A stretch of 64,000 nt of DNA from Gallionella straubiae (GCF_051257895.1 NZ_CP194331.1:310001-374000), one strand, 5' to 3'; positions 28,006 through 37,333 are shown, numbered from the stretch's first letter. Notes: a model not told the origin generated them from the sequence alone. Numbers and translations: made by a program.

Positions 28006-28494
28006 ATGAGAGATAAGATTTCCGTTGTTTTTATCTGCATGGGCAACATCTGCCGCTCGCCCACGGCGGAGGCGGTGTTCCGTCACTACGTTGAGAATGC
28101 CGGCCTGGCCGGAAAAATCCTGATCGATTCGGCGGGGACGCACGACTACCACATCGGCGCCCCCCCCGATCTGCGTGCGCGGCAGGCGGCGCAGCAGCGC
28201 GGCTATGACATGGGCGGCCTGCGTGGGCGGCAGGTAGAAGAGGATGACTTTCGCCGTTTCGACTATGTGCTGGCGATGGACCGGGCCAATCTCGCCATCC
28301 TGCAGCGTCTCGCGCCGCCGGACGGCAATGCGCGGGTGCAGCTGTTTCTCGAGTATGCGCGGTATCATGCCGAACGCGAAGTACCCGATCCGTATTACGG
28401 CGGCGCAAGTGGCTTCGAGCGCGTGCTGGACATGGTGGAAGACGCGGCGCAGGGGCTGTTGCAGCATATCCGTCACAAGCATTTGGGGAGTTGA
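28006..28494 (+). CDS. Low-molecular-weight protein-tyrosine phosphatase
   Basis: Predicted 162 residues, standard family length. The P-loop VFICMGNICRSPTAEAVF contains the CX5R(S) signature with nucleophilic Cys and Arg, and VPDPYYGGASGFERVLDMVE has the general-acid Asp in DPY. It dephosphorylates protein tyrosine, often paired with a BY-kinase (none visible here) or acts on arsenate/small phosphates in related folds. ATG 28006 is chosen; a GTG at 27997 would add three residues. It diverges from the EAL/HDOD gene across 237 bp. Confidence 0.9.
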   Translation: MRDKISVVFICMGNICRSPTAEAVFRHYVENAGLAGKILIDSAGTHDYHIGAPPDLRARQAAQQRGYDMGGLRGRQVEEDDFRRFDYVLAMDRANLAILQRLAPPDGNARVQLFLEYARYHAEREVPDPYYGGASGFERVLDMVEDAAQGLLQHIRHKHLGS

Positions 28495-28532
28495 AAAACT
28501 GCTGCGGTGAGAGCTATCTGCGGCTGGCTACG
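28491..28532 (+). repeat. Partial copy of the left end of the 17675 element
   Basis: Just over the phosphatase stop codon, gttgaaaaactgctgcgg and atctgcggctggc match the left interior of the element at 17682-17720 with several differences. Only this end is recognisable. Confidence 0.5.
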
Positions 28533-28612
28533 GTTTTCTGCCAATTGAACTCCGGCAGGCTTGGGGGCAGAATGCAGGCGGCAGTTCTTCGTAAATTCAT
28601 TGGGAGGCCGGG

Positions 28613-29014
28613 ATGGAAAATCGTTCGGAAAGTGACGACACAAAAATAATCGCCGCTCTGGTCTGCCTGTTCATCGGTTTCCTCTTTGCTTGGAATATCA
28701 CGGCGCATATTTCCGATATCTACGAACTGCGTCTGGACGCGGAAACCTGCAATCGAGTGAAGATGCTCGGGCTGGCGCCGTCCACCGCCGAGTGCGTCTT
28801 TACCGCGCCGTTCCGGCAGGTCGGGGTCGGCCAGCCGGTTGGCTTCATGGTGCTGCCGGACGGCAGCGAGATGCAGGTTTCTCCGCTTGCGGCAAAACAG
28901 ACCGGCAGGAGCGCAGAATGGTCGGCTTCCATGAAGACGCAGCTCGTGATGACCTTCCTGTTCTGGGCGGTTACGATGGCGCTGCTGGTTAGCGTCTTCC
29001 GCAGCAGGGAATAA
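28613..29014 (+). CDS. Two-TM membrane protein, unknown function
   Basis: Predicted 133 residues with helices near each end (IIAALVCLFIGFLFAWNI and LVMTFLFWAVTMALLVSVF) and a ~75-residue extracytoplasmic middle containing CNRVKMLGLAPSTAECVF, where two Cys could form a disulfide, and GQPVGFMVLPDGSEMQVSPL. Ggaggccggg is the ribosome site. No family recognised. A bidirectional terminator separates it from the convergent rne gene. Confidence 0.62.
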   Translation: MENRSESDDTKIIAALVCLFIGFLFAWNITAHISDIYELRLDAETCNRVKMLGLAPSTAECVFTAPFRQVGVGQPVGFMVLPDGSEMQVSPLAAKQTGRSAEWSASMKTQLVMTFLFWAVTMALLVSVFRSRE

Positions 29015-29032
29015 TCGGGAAGGACAACAAAA

Positions 29033-29066
29033 AGCCGCACGGCTGAAAACCGTGCGGCTCTTGTTT
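29033..29066. terminator. Bidirectional terminator between a + gene and rne
   Basis: Perfect 10-bp stem agccgcacgg (29033-29042) / ccgtgcggct (29050-29059), loop ctgaaaa, followed on + by cttgtttt and preceded by an A run (aacaaaa) that becomes U-rich on the - strand. It fits termination of both converging genes. Confidence 0.8.
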
Positions 29067-29079
29067 TGGGCCGGATGAA

Positions 29080-31620
29080 CTAAGCCTGCGGGCGCTGCGT
29101 CTCGACCTGCACCAGCGGCTCATTCTCCACGTACACCTCGCGCGGGCGTGCGCGGCGGCGCTGGGCGGGCTGCTCGACGGCTGGAGCACTGACTACTGCG
29201 CTGAACTTGCCAGGATCGGTCTCGATCTGGATTAGTCCTTCGCCGCCCGATGCCGTTGGCGCGGCAATTTCCCTCGCCACTGCAGGAGGCGCGGCAACTT
29301 TATTCGCTGCGGCAGCAGGAGCAGCCTCCTGCGGCGTAGCGATTGCCGGCATGGCGACGTATTCGCTCGGTTGCAGGGGCGGCGTCCAACCCTTCGGGTA
29401 GGCGATGTACTCGGAAGGCTTCATCCTTGCCGGAGCAGTCTCGACCGGCGCGGCGATCTCCTGCCTCGCAGCGGGAGCGGCTTCCGCGATGGGAGTTTCA
29501 CCGCCGCCGACCAGTGTTTCACCGGCCTGGGTAACGTTCTCGCGGCGCTCGCGCTCGCGGCGTCCGCCACGGCGTCCGCGGCGGCGACTACCTTCGCGTG
29601 CAGCGCCTTCCTCGGCCTGTTCGGCGGCGGGTGCGGCAATCTGTGTTTCCGGTGCGGGTTTTTCCTCAGGTTGAGGCGCCGGTGCGACGCGCGGCGGGCG
29701 CGGTGGTCTGGGCTGGCGCGGCTCGCGTTCGCTCTGCGGGCGTTGCTCCTGGGGTTTTGCCGCGGCTTCGGCCTGCTTCTCGCCGCGTTCGCGGCGGCCG
29801 CCTTCGCCGCGTTCACTGCGCTCACCGCGTTCTCCACGCTCGCGGCGCTTGCCGCCTTCGCCGCGTTCTCCACGCTCGCGGGATGTCCTGCCCTGGGGCT
29901 TGGCTGTCGCCGGCTTGGCCTTGGGCGGCTCTTCCGCACTCAGCGTCTTGAACCAGCCGAACAGTTTGCCGAGGATCGAAGGTTTGGGCACTTCCTCAAC
30001 AACCTTAATCGGCGCGGGTTGTGCCGGGGTGATGCCCTGTACCGCAGCTTGCGCGCGCACGACCTTCTGCTGCTCCTGTGCGGCGCTCAGCGGTTTTTCC
30101 TCGGCGGGTTTTTCCACCAGTTTGTAGCTGGCCTGCAGCATGTCGGCGGTCAGGTCGTCCTGGCGCAGGCGGCTGATGTTGTAGTTGGGCGTTTCCAGGT
30201 GCGGGTTGGGAATCAGCGTGATGCTGACGCGCAGGCGCGATTCGATGCGATGGATGTCGGCACGCTTTTCGTTGAGCAGGAAGGTGGCAACGTCCACCGG
30301 TACCTGCGCGTGGATCGCCGCGCTGGTTTCTTTCATCGCCTCTTCCTGGATGATGCGCAGGATGTGCAAGGCGGAAGACTCGGTGCCGCGGATGTGACCG
30401 ATGCCGGCGCAGCGCGGGCAAGGCATGTAGTTGCTCTCGCCCAGGCTGGGCGCCAGACGCTGGCGCGACAGTTCCAGCAGGCCGAAGCGTGAGATCTTGG
30501 CGGTCTGTACGCGGGCGCGGTCGTAGCGCAGCGAATCGCGCAGGCGGTTCTCCACATCACGCTGGTTCTTGCTGTTTTCCATGTCGATGAAGTCGATCAC
30601 GATCAGACCGCCCAGGTCGCGCAGGCGCAACTGGCGGGCGATTTCTTCGGCCGCTTCGAGGTTGGTGTTGAAGGCGGTGGCTTCGATGTCCGAGCCCTTG
30701 GTGGCGCGCGCCGAGTTGATGTCGATCGCGGTCAGCGCCTCGGTATGGTCGATGACGATCGCGCCGCCGGACGGCAGGCGCACTTCGCGCGCATGGGCGG
30801 ATTCGATCTGGTGCTCGATCTGGAAGCGCGAGAACAGCGGCACGTCGTCCACGTAGCGCTTGATGCGGTTCACGTTGTCCGGCATGACCGTACTCATGAA
30901 CGCCATCGCCTGTTCGTAGATGTCCTGCGTGTCGATCAGGATTTCGCCGATTTCCGGGTTGAAGTAGTCGCGGATGGCGCGCACCACGAGGCTGCTTTCC
31001 AGGTAGATCAGCGACGGCGCTTTTTCGGCTTTCGCCGCACCCTCAATCGCATCCCAGAGCTGCTTGAGGTAGTCCAGGTCCCACTGCAGTTCTTCCTTGT
31101 TGCGCCCGATACCGGCGGTGCGCGCGATGATGCTCATGCCATGCGGTACGTCGACCTGCCCCAGCACTTCGCGCAGTTCGTCGCGATCTTCGCCCTCGAC
31201 GCGGCGCGACACGCCGCCGCCGCTCGGGTTGTTCGGCATCAGCACGATGTAACGGCCGGCCAGGCTGATGTAGGTGGTCAGTGCCGCGCCCTTGTTGCCG
31301 CGCTCGTCCTTTTCCACCTGTACCAGCAGTTCCTGGCCTTCGCGCAGGGCTTCCTTGACCGAGGGACGGGAGCCAGCGCCGGGCTGGTAGTACTGGGGGG
31401 CGACTTCCTTGAACGGCAGGAAGCCGTGGCGAGAGCCGCCGTATTCGACGAAGCAGGCTTCGAGGCTGGGTTCGACGCGGGTGATGACCGCCTTGTAGAT
31501 GTTGCTCTTACGCTGTTCCTTGCCGGCGGTTTCGATGTCGAGGTCGATGAGTTTCTGGCCGTCGACAATGGCGACGCGGAGTTCTTCCGGCTGCGTCGCA
31601 TTGAATAGCATGCGTTTCAT
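29080..31620 (-). CDS. rne: Ribonuclease E
   Basis: Predicted 846 residues. The catalytic half begins MKRMLFNATQPEELRVAIVDGQKLIDLDIE, with the S1 domain near residues 35-120 and the DNase I-like core around GGLIVIDFIDMENSKNQRDVE, whose acidic residues bind the catalytic metal; the zinc-link CPRC lies in MPCPRCAGIGHI (about 403). The C-terminal ~330 residues are disordered, rich in Arg/Glu/Gly and Ala/Pro, as expected for the degradosome and RNA-binding scaffold, and end with RRRARPREVYVENEPLVQVE. RNase E processes rRNA and tRNA and starts mRNA decay. It is divergent from rluC, a conserved order. Confidence 0.95.
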   Translation of the reverse strand: MKRMLFNATQPEELRVAIVDGQKLIDLDIETAGKEQRKSNIYKAVITRVEPSLEACFVEYGGSRHGFLPFKEVAPQYYQPGAGSRPSVKEALREGQELLVQVEKDERGNKGAALTTYISLAGRYIVLMPNNPSGGGVSRRVEGEDRDELREVLGQVDVPHGMSIIARTAGIGRNKEELQWDLDYLKQLWDAIEGAAKAEKAPSLIYLESSLVVRAIRDYFNPEIGEILIDTQDIYEQAMAFMSTVMPDNVNRIKRYVDDVPLFSRFQIEHQIESAHAREVRLPSGGAIVIDHTEALTAIDINSARATKGSDIEATAFNTNLEAAEEIARQLRLRDLGGLIVIDFIDMENSKNQRDVENRLRDSLRYDRARVQTAKISRFGLLELSRQRLAPSLGESNYMPCPRCAGIGHIRGTESSALHILRIIQEEAMKETSAAIHAQVPVDVATFLLNEKRADIHRIESRLRVSITLIPNPHLETPNYNISRLRQDDLTADMLQASYKLVEKPAEEKPLSAAQEQQKVVRAQAAVQGITPAQPAPIKVVEEVPKPSILGKLFGWFKTLSAEEPPKAKPATAKPQGRTSRERGERGEGGKRRERGERGERSERGEGGRRERGEKQAEAAAKPQEQRPQSEREPRQPRPPRPPRVAPAPQPEEKPAPETQIAAPAAEQAEEGAAREGSRRRGRRGGRRERERRENVTQAGETLVGGGETPIAEAAPAARQEIAAPVETAPARMKPSEYIAYPKGWTPPLQPSEYVAMPAIATPQEAAPAAAANKVAAPPAVAREIAAPTASGGEGLIQIETDPGKFSAVVSAPAVEQPAQRRRARPREVYVENEPLVQVETQRPQA

Positions 31621-32077
31621 TTATAGTCTCCCGCGCTCTGACACGGGCGAGACCGGCTACACGCAATCAGGCGTGGGAGAGGAGCAATCGTGCAAACAGG
31701 TTGTGCAAACGGTTGGTCAAATCGGCTCTCTATCGGTAGCTAGTCTAAAAATCGTCTTCTGGAATTCCTGCATCGTCGGCGGGGGCATTGCCATACCGCA
31801 CTGTTTCCGTTTCACCGGCCGTCGCAGAAGTTCCTCGGGTGAGGCAGCCAGGGCTGCATCACAAAATCCACAGGTGCTTTGAGCGCATAAATCAATTACT
31901 ATCGCTGCTGGTTCCGGTGAGCGATATTAACCGGGCTGCGGCTGGAGGGGTGGCGGCGCATTGCGCCGTCGCTTGCGCCAGAAGTCTTCCTGGCGGGCCA
32001 GTTTCTATGGCGAAGGGACAATCAACATCCCGAACTTACCCAATTCCAAAACGCGCGAGTGACGAAGTATAAGCAAA
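31621..32077. promoter_or_regulatory. Divergent rne/rluC control region
   Basis: 457 bp without a gene. It should hold the rne promoter and 5' leader (RNase E leaders commonly mediate autoregulation) and the rluC promoter. I see a small imperfect tandem repeat, gtgcaaacaggttgtgcaaacggtt-like, at about 31689-31713, and tataag just upstream of rluC, but no confident promoter or fold. Confidence 0.4.
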
Positions 32078-33019
32078 ATGAATGATTTAAGCAAAGGTTC
32101 TGTCGCTTTCCTTACGATAGACGAGAGCGGCGAGGACCAGCGCATCGATAATTTCCTGTTTCGCCACCTCAAGGGCGTGCCCAAGAGCCATGTCTACCGC
32201 ATCCTGCGCGGCGGGGAAGTGCGGGTGAACAAAAAGCGCGTCGACCAGACCTACCGGCTGCAACTGGGCGACCAGTTGCGCATCCCGCCGATCCGCGTTG
32301 CGGAAAGACCGGAAGAGGCGTTCATCCCGGCGGTGGAATTCCCGGTGCTGTATGAGGACGACGCGCTGCTCGCGGTGAACAAGCCTTCCGGGGTGGCGGT
32401 GCACGGCGGCAGCGGGGTGAGCTTCGGCGTGATCGAGCAACTGCGCCGCGCCCGCCCGCAGGCCAAATTTCTGGAGCTGGTGCACCGCCTCGACCGCGAG
32501 ACCTCCGGCGTGCTGCTGGTCGCGAAGAAACGCTCGGCGCTCACGGGGTTGCACGAGATCATGCGCGAGGGCAACAGCGACAAGCGTTACTTTGCGCTGG
32601 TGCTGGGGCAGTGGAGGAACGCGCGCCAGCACGTCAAGCTGCCGCTACACAAGTTCGATACCCCGCAGGGCGAGAAGCGCGTGATGGTCAGGGAGGACGG
32701 CCAGGCCGCGCATACCATCTTCACCCTGCAAAAAAGCTGGCCAGAATTTTCCTTACTGGAGGCTGAACTCAAGACCGGCCGCACCCATCAAATCCGCGTG
32801 CACCTCGCGCACTTGGGCTTCCCGATCGCCGGGGACGACAAATATGGCGACTTCGCGCGCAACAAGGAGTTGATGAAGCGGGGACTGAAGCGCATGTTCC
32901 TGCATGCGCATTCGATTTCGTTCAATCATCCGCTGACCGGCGAACCGCTGCAGATCACCGCACCGCTGCCGCCGGAACTGGAGAAGTTCATCGCGCGGCT
33001 GGATGGAGGTAAAGCTTAA
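32078..33019 (+). CDS. rluC: 23S rRNA pseudouridine synthase RluC
   Basis: Predicted 313 residues. An N-terminal S4 RNA-binding domain (RIDNFLFRHLKGVPKSHVYRILRGGEVRVNKKR, about 20-75) precedes the RluA-type catalytic domain with LVHRLDRETSGVLLVAKK, whose Asp is the catalytic nucleophile, and TGRTHQIRVHLAHLGFPI. RluC modifies U955, U2504 and U2580 (E. coli numbering) of 23S rRNA. The divergent placement next to rne supports RluC over RluA/RluD. No clear Shine-Dalgarno site is visible; the start is chosen by family alignment. Confidence 0.92.
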   Translation: MNDLSKGSVAFLTIDESGEDQRIDNFLFRHLKGVPKSHVYRILRGGEVRVNKKRVDQTYRLQLGDQLRIPPIRVAERPEEAFIPAVEFPVLYEDDALLAVNKPSGVAVHGGSGVSFGVIEQLRRARPQAKFLELVHRLDRETSGVLLVAKKRSALTGLHEIMREGNSDKRYFALVLGQWRNARQHVKLPLHKFDTPQGEKRVMVREDGQAAHTIFTLQKSWPEFSLLEAELKTGRTHQIRVHLAHLGFPIAGDDKYGDFARNKELMKRGLKRMFLHAHSISFNHPLTGEPLQITAPLPPELEKFIARLDGGKA

Positions 33020-33031
33020 ACCCTCAAACTA

Positions 33032-33094
33032 ACCACGAAGAGCACGAAGAAAAACAGTGTGTTACCTTCTTCGTGGCCTTCGTGTCTTCGTGGT
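33032..33094. repeat. 'cttcgtggtga' palindromic repeat, copy 2
   Basis: Inverted repeat accacgaag ... cttcgtggt just after rluC, with inner gcacgaaga/ttcttcgtggc arms. Same family as 235-302. It may act as an RNA 3' end structure. Confidence 0.7.
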
Positions 33095-33136
33095 GAGATG
33101 TTTTTGGGATGAATCAGGATTACCCGGCTAATGGGG

Positions 33137-33142
33137 TATAAT
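33137..33142 (+). promoter_or_regulatory. Possible -10 box for the second rhlE
   Basis: A perfect tataat lies 56 bp before the TTG start at 33198. No good -35 hexamer is seen at 16-18 bp, so the call is weak. Confidence 0.35.
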
Positions 33143-33197
33143 GCCCGAGCTAAAACATGGGTTATTCACGTTTGTTTATTGTCATAGAGTAAAGATA

Positions 33198-34586
33198 TTG
33201 AGCACTGTCAGTTTCACCGATCTGAACCTGGCGCCTGAAATCCTCAGGGCGCTGACCGAAGCCGGTTACACCACTCCCACCCCCATCCAGGCACAGGCCA
33301 TCCCGATCGTGCTGGAAGGCCGCGACCTCATGGCCGGTGCGCAGACCGGCACCGGTAAGACTGCGGCCTTCGCGCTGCCCACGCTGCAGAAGCTGCTGCC
33401 GTTCGCCAGCACCAGCGCCTCGCCCGCGCGCCATCCGGTGCGCGCGCTGGTGCTCGCGCCGACGCGCGAGCTCGCGATCCAGGTGGAGGAAAACATCAAG
33501 GCCTATGCCAAGCACAGCCGCCTGCGCTCGCTGGTGGTATACGGCGGGGTGGACATCAAGACGCAGACGCCGCAACTGCGGGCGGGCGTGGAGATCCTGG
33601 TTGCGACACCGGGCCGCCTGCTCGATCACGTCGAGCAGAAATCGGTGCTGCTGAATCAGGTGCAGGTGCTGGTGCTGGATGAAGCGGACCGCATGCTCGA
33701 CATGGGCTTCATGCCCGACCTGAAGCGTATCCTCGCGCTGCTGCCGAAACAGCGCCAGAGCCTGATGTTCTCGGCGACGTTCTCGGAAGAGATCAAGAAA
33801 CTGGCGGCGGAATTCCTGTCCCACCCCCAACTCATCCAGGTCGCGCGCAGCAACGCCACCGCCGAGACCGTCACGCAGAAGGTCTATATGGTCGAGCAGG
33901 CGGACAAGCATGCCCTGCTCGCGCAACTGCTGCGCGGCAGCGATGCGCCGCAGGTGCTGGTGTTCACCAAAACCAAAATCACTGCCGGCCGTCTCGCGCG
34001 GCAATTGCAGCGCGACGGCTTTGCCGCCGATGCGATCCATGGCGACAAGAGCCAGCAGGAGCGCATCCAGGCGCTCGATGCCTTCAAGCAGGGCAGGGTC
34101 ACCGTCCTGATTGGCACTGACGTGGCCGCACGCGGTTTGGACATCGACCAGTTGCCGATGGTCATCAACTACGAAATTCCCACCGCGCCCGAGGACTACG
34201 TCCACCGCATCGGCCGCACCGGCCGCGCGGGCGCTTCCGGTATCGCGATCTCGCTGGTGTCGCCGGAAGAGGAGAGGCACCTCAAGGAAATCGAGAAGCT
34301 GATCAAGCACGACATCCAGAAAGAAAATGCGGCCGTGCCGCATCGCGCGGCGAGATCGCCGAGAGCGCCGCGCGAGGAACATCGGGAGCGTGCGCCGCGC
34401 GGCGAACACCATGAACGTAGCCATGCGCCACGTACTGCCGCGCCGAAAAAAGCGAGCCACGATCCGTGGTTCGACAAGCCCTACGAACCGTCCGTCAGCG
34501 CTCTTCCTAAAGACAGCCAGCCGGAGCAGCCCGCCGACAAGCCGAAAAAGCAGGTCGCGGCGCTCCTGATGCGCCGCCCGGTCTAG
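33198..34586 (+). CDS. rhlE: DEAD-box RNA helicase, RhlE-like (copy 2)
   Basis: Predicted 462 residues from TTG 33198, which places SFTDLNLAPEILRALTEAGY at the N-terminus as in RhlE; an ATG at 33141 overlaps a tataat box and would add unrelated residues. Motifs: TPIQAQAIP, AQTGTGKTAAFALP, PTRELAIQ, VLDEADRMLDMGF, SATFSEE, GTDVAARGLDID, HRIGRTGRAGASG. The C-terminal ~90 residues are Arg/His/Pro-rich. RhlE helicases remodel ribosomal RNA and mRNA. The catalytic core is close to the copy at 22404-23897, but the tails differ, suggesting paralogues with different partners. Confidence 0.92.
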   Translation: MSTVSFTDLNLAPEILRALTEAGYTTPTPIQAQAIPIVLEGRDLMAGAQTGTGKTAAFALPTLQKLLPFASTSASPARHPVRALVLAPTRELAIQVEENIKAYAKHSRLRSLVVYGGVDIKTQTPQLRAGVEILVATPGRLLDHVEQKSVLLNQVQVLVLDEADRMLDMGFMPDLKRILALLPKQRQSLMFSATFSEEIKKLAAEFLSHPQLIQVARSNATAETVTQKVYMVEQADKHALLAQLLRGSDAPQVLVFTKTKITAGRLARQLQRDGFAADAIHGDKSQQERIQALDAFKQGRVTVLIGTDVAARGLDIDQLPMVINYEIPTAPEDYVHRIGRTGRAGASGIAISLVSPEEERHLKEIEKLIKHDIQKENAAVPHRAARSPRAPREEHRERAPRGEHHERSHAPRTAAPKKASHDPWFDKPYEPSVSALPKDSQPEQPADKPKKQVAALLMRRPV

Positions 34587-34601
34587 GGAATCGAGGAATA
34601 A

Positions 34602-34632
34602 GTCCGTTCGCCCTGAGCTTGTCGAAGGGTGA
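34602..34632. repeat. 'ttcgccctgagcttgtcgaa' type dispersed repeat
   Basis: Short repeat ttcgccctgagcttgtcgaa plus ggg just after rhlE, a motif scattered between genes in many proteobacteria, usually as one arm of a larger palindrome. Only one arm is seen. Confidence 0.55.
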
Positions 34633-34774
34633 CTCGCATCCACGATGACACCGTGCTAACCCGCATATTTCATTGCTTTTCGTGGAATTCGACGAAAGCC
34701 TTGTGGATATTGGGATGTGCGCCTGTGACGTGAAATCCAATTTGGATTGCAGCCAAAATGGAAACGGATCGAAC

Positions 34775-34839
34775 GTAGGAGCGCAACTTGTTGCGCGATA
34801 AGACTTCCGGGCAAATCGCTCGGCGAGCCGGGCTCCTAC
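34775..34839. repeat. 'gtaggagc...gctcctac' palindromic repeat
   Basis: 65-bp repeat with outer arms gtaggagc (34775-34782) and gctcctac (34832-34839) and inner gcgcaacttgttgcgc hairpin (34781-34796) and tcgctcggcgagc hairpin. A common proteobacterial intergenic repeat. The rest of the gene-free stretch 34587-35029 shows no other feature except the tataat at 34990. Confidence 0.7.
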
Positions 34840-34989
34840 ATGGAATGCCCCATGAAATATGCGGGCTAAGTCACTTGGAAACACCTCTTTGAGCAAGTCG
34901 TTGGGTTGCGCGGCAAGCCGCTGATCCAACCTGCGGCACTCCGATTCCTCTACAGTCTTCCCCCCAGATTCTTTATCCACCGCGAAGCC

Positions 34990-34995
34990 TATAAT
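34990..34995 (+). promoter_or_regulatory. Possible -10 box upstream of msrB
   Basis: Perfect tataat 35 bp before the msrB start; no convincing -35 box. A promoter here would drive msrB and the abutting dipZ. Confidence 0.4.
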
Positions 34996-35029
34996 GGCCT
35001 CCTTCATTCAGCAGGATGGGAGGTGTGGC

Positions 35030-35524
35030 ATGGACAGGCGCGCATTCATCACGCTGGCGGCTGGCAGTGCGGGGGCGCTGGCGATGTCGAGATTCCTCAT
35101 GCCGGGGCAGGCCTTCGCCGCCGGACGCATCGACAAGATCGTCAGGAGCGATGCGGAATGGAAGAGGCTGCTCACCCCCGAGCAATACTACGTGCTGCGC
35201 CAGGAAGGCACCGAGCGGCCGCATTCCAGTCCGCTCGACCGCGAGAAGCGTAGCGGCATGTATCTTTGCGCCGGCTGCGACCTGCCGCTATTCCCCTCCA
35301 GATTCAAGTTCGACAGCGGCACCGGCTGGCCGAGTTTCTACGATGTGCTGCCCGGCGCCGTCGAGACCAGCATCGACTACCGGCTGGTCCTGCCGCGCAC
35401 CGAATACCACTGCGCACGCTGCCACGGCCATCACGGCCACCTGTTCAACGACGGCCCGAAACCCACGGGGATGCGCTACTGCAACAACGGCGTGGCGCTG
35501 AAGTTCGTCCCGGACAAGGCCTGA
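35030..35524 (+). CDS. msrB: Tat-exported peptide-methionine (R)-S-oxide reductase MsrB
   Basis: Predicted 164 residues. MDRRAFITLAAGSAGALAMSRFLMPGQAFA is a twin-arginine signal, so this enzyme should act in the periplasm. The MsrB domain follows: KRSGMYLCAGCDLPLF, FDSGTGWPSFYDVL, HCARCHGHHGHLFNDGPKPTGMRYCNNGVALKF. The two CxxC pairs bind zinc and RYCNN holds the catalytic Cys. It reduces methionine-R-sulfoxide. ATG 35030 follows gggaggtgtgg. The next gene, a thiol-electron transporter, starts on the base after its stop codon, so it is probably the electron donor. Confidence 0.9.
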   Translation: MDRRAFITLAAGSAGALAMSRFLMPGQAFAAGRIDKIVRSDAEWKRLLTPEQYYVLRQEGTERPHSSPLDREKRSGMYLCAGCDLPLFPSRFKFDSGTGWPSFYDVLPGAVETSIDYRLVLPRTEYHCARCHGHHGHLFNDGPKPTGMRYCNNGVALKFVPDKA

Positions 35525-37168
35525 ATGAACGCGCTCGACGTGGGCCTCGCGTTCCTCGAAGGCCTCGCGCTGATCGTCTCGCCCTGCATCCTGCCGGTGC
35601 TGCCGCTGGTGCTGGCCACCTCGGCGGGTGGCGGCAGACGCAGGCCGTACGGCATCATCCTCGGTTTCGTGCTCGCGTTCACCCTGTTCGCCATCGTTGC
35701 GCGCAAGCTGGTTTCGCTGCTGGGTATCGATCTCGACCTCGTCAAGGACGCCTCGCTCGTGATGCTCGCGCTGCTCGGCCTGGTGCTGCTGTCATCTAGG
35801 CTCTCGGAAAAATTCGGCACGTTGACGCAGGGCATGGCGAGCTTTGGCAACGAGCTCGCCGCGAGGCAGGGCGAGGGCCTGCTCAACGGCATCTTCATCG
35901 GCGCGCTGATCGGCCTCGTGTGGACGCCCTGCGCGGGGCCGATCCTCGCCGCGGTGCTGGTGCAGGCGATCCGCCAGGAAGCGGATTTCGCGGGCAACCT
36001 CGTGATCTTCGCGTTCGGCATCGGCGCGGGCGTGCCGATGCTCCTCATCGCGCTGACCGGGAGAAAACTCATGGGCAAACTGGGATTCTTCGTCCGCCAC
36101 ACCGAGGCGGTGCGCCGCGGCTTCGGCGTGCTGATCCTGCTGTCGGTCGCATGGATCGCATCTGGCGCGAACATCGAGGCACTGTTCATGCCGAAGGCCA
36201 GGCCCGAGGTGTTGCGCGGCGAACTGGCGCTACGGGAAGGGCTGGGCAGGCCTTACCCCGCACCGGAATTCGCCGAGATCGAGACCTGGCTCAACTCGAC
36301 GCCGCTCACGATGCAGGGGCTCAGGGGCAAGGTCGTGCTGATCGACTTCTGGACCTACTCCTGCATCAACTGCATCCGCACCCTGCCTTACCTCACCGAC
36401 TGGGACCGCAAGTACCGCGACATGGGGCTGGTGATCGTCGGCGTGCATTCGCCGGAATTCGAGTTCGAGAAGAAGACCGACAACGTCGGGGCCGCGATCG
36501 CGCAGCACGGCATCCGCTATCCCGTCGCGCAGGACAACCGGCTCTCTACCTGGCTGAACTTCAACAACCGCTACTGGCCCGCGCACTACCTCATCGACCG
36601 GCAGGGGCAGGTGGTTTACACGCACTTCGGCGAGGGTAAGTACGACGTGACCGAGAACAACATCCGCTACCTGCTCGGCCTGAAGGAGAAGGGCCAGACC
36701 ATAGCGGTGGAAGGCCCGACCTTCGCGCTCGGCCAGACGCCCGAGACCTACCTCGGCTACCTGCGCGCGGACAGCTTCGGCGGCAGGGAGCGCGTGGCGC
36801 GCGATGCGGAAGGCAGCTACCGCTTCCCCGCGTTCCTGCCGGAGCACCAGTGGGCGCTGAGCGGCAAGTGGAAGGTGGAGCGCGAGAGGATCGTCAGCGG
36901 AAAGGGTGGGGCGCTGCGCCTCAACTTCAAGGCGCGCAAGGCGTTCCTCGTGCTCGGTAGCGCCAGCGGCAAGCCGCTGCACGCGACCGTCACGCTTAAC
37001 GGCGAGCCGGTGGGGAGCAATGCAGGCAAGGATGCGCCCGGCGGCGCGCTCACCGTCGAGCGCAACACGCTCTATGAACTGATCGACCAGAAGACGCCGA
37101 AGAACGGCCTGATCGAGATTCGCAGCGAGGAGCCGGGGCTGGAGGCGTATGCGTTTACGTTTGGATAA
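35525..37168 (+). CDS. dipZ: DipZ-type CcdA-thioredoxin fusion protein
   Basis: Predicted 547 residues. The N-terminal half is a six-TM CcdA/DsbD-beta module with the transmembrane cysteines in LIVSPCILPVLP and LVWTPCAGPILAA. The C-terminal half has a TlpA/AhpC-like thioredoxin domain with active site FWTYSCINCIRTLPYL (about 280), then a ~140-residue beta domain (EHQWALSGKWKVERERIV...) typical of DipZ proteins. It should pass reducing equivalents from cytoplasmic thioredoxin to the periplasm. It abuts msrB (TGA then ATG), making a periplasmic methionine-repair pair. Confidence 0.9.
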   Translation: MNALDVGLAFLEGLALIVSPCILPVLPLVLATSAGGGRRRPYGIILGFVLAFTLFAIVARKLVSLLGIDLDLVKDASLVMLALLGLVLLSSRLSEKFGTLTQGMASFGNELAARQGEGLLNGIFIGALIGLVWTPCAGPILAAVLVQAIRQEADFAGNLVIFAFGIGAGVPMLLIALTGRKLMGKLGFFVRHTEAVRRGFGVLILLSVAWIASGANIEALFMPKARPEVLRGELALREGLGRPYPAPEFAEIETWLNSTPLTMQGLRGKVVLIDFWTYSCINCIRTLPYLTDWDRKYRDMGLVIVGVHSPEFEFEKKTDNVGAAIAQHGIRYPVAQDNRLSTWLNFNNRYWPAHYLIDRQGQVVYTHFGEGKYDVTENNIRYLLGLKEKGQTIAVEGPTFALGQTPETYLGYLRADSFGGRERVARDAEGSYRFPAFLPEHQWALSGKWKVERERIVSGKGGALRLNFKARKAFLVLGSASGKPLHATVTLNGEPVGSNAGKDAPGGALTVERNTLYELIDQKTPKNGLIEIRSEEPGLEAYAFTFG

Positions 37169-37333
37169 GAAGCTGCAAGAACTCTCGTGGTGATTAGGAG
37201 ATAGCATGTTTATCAATAGGTCGGAATGTATAGATAATTCGGTCTATTGATTTGAGTGGGATGCTCGGGTAGGGTGCGTGGACTGCCAAACGACGTTCAA
37301 CCAATGATAGTTTTCCGTCTAGGCTACTTCACG

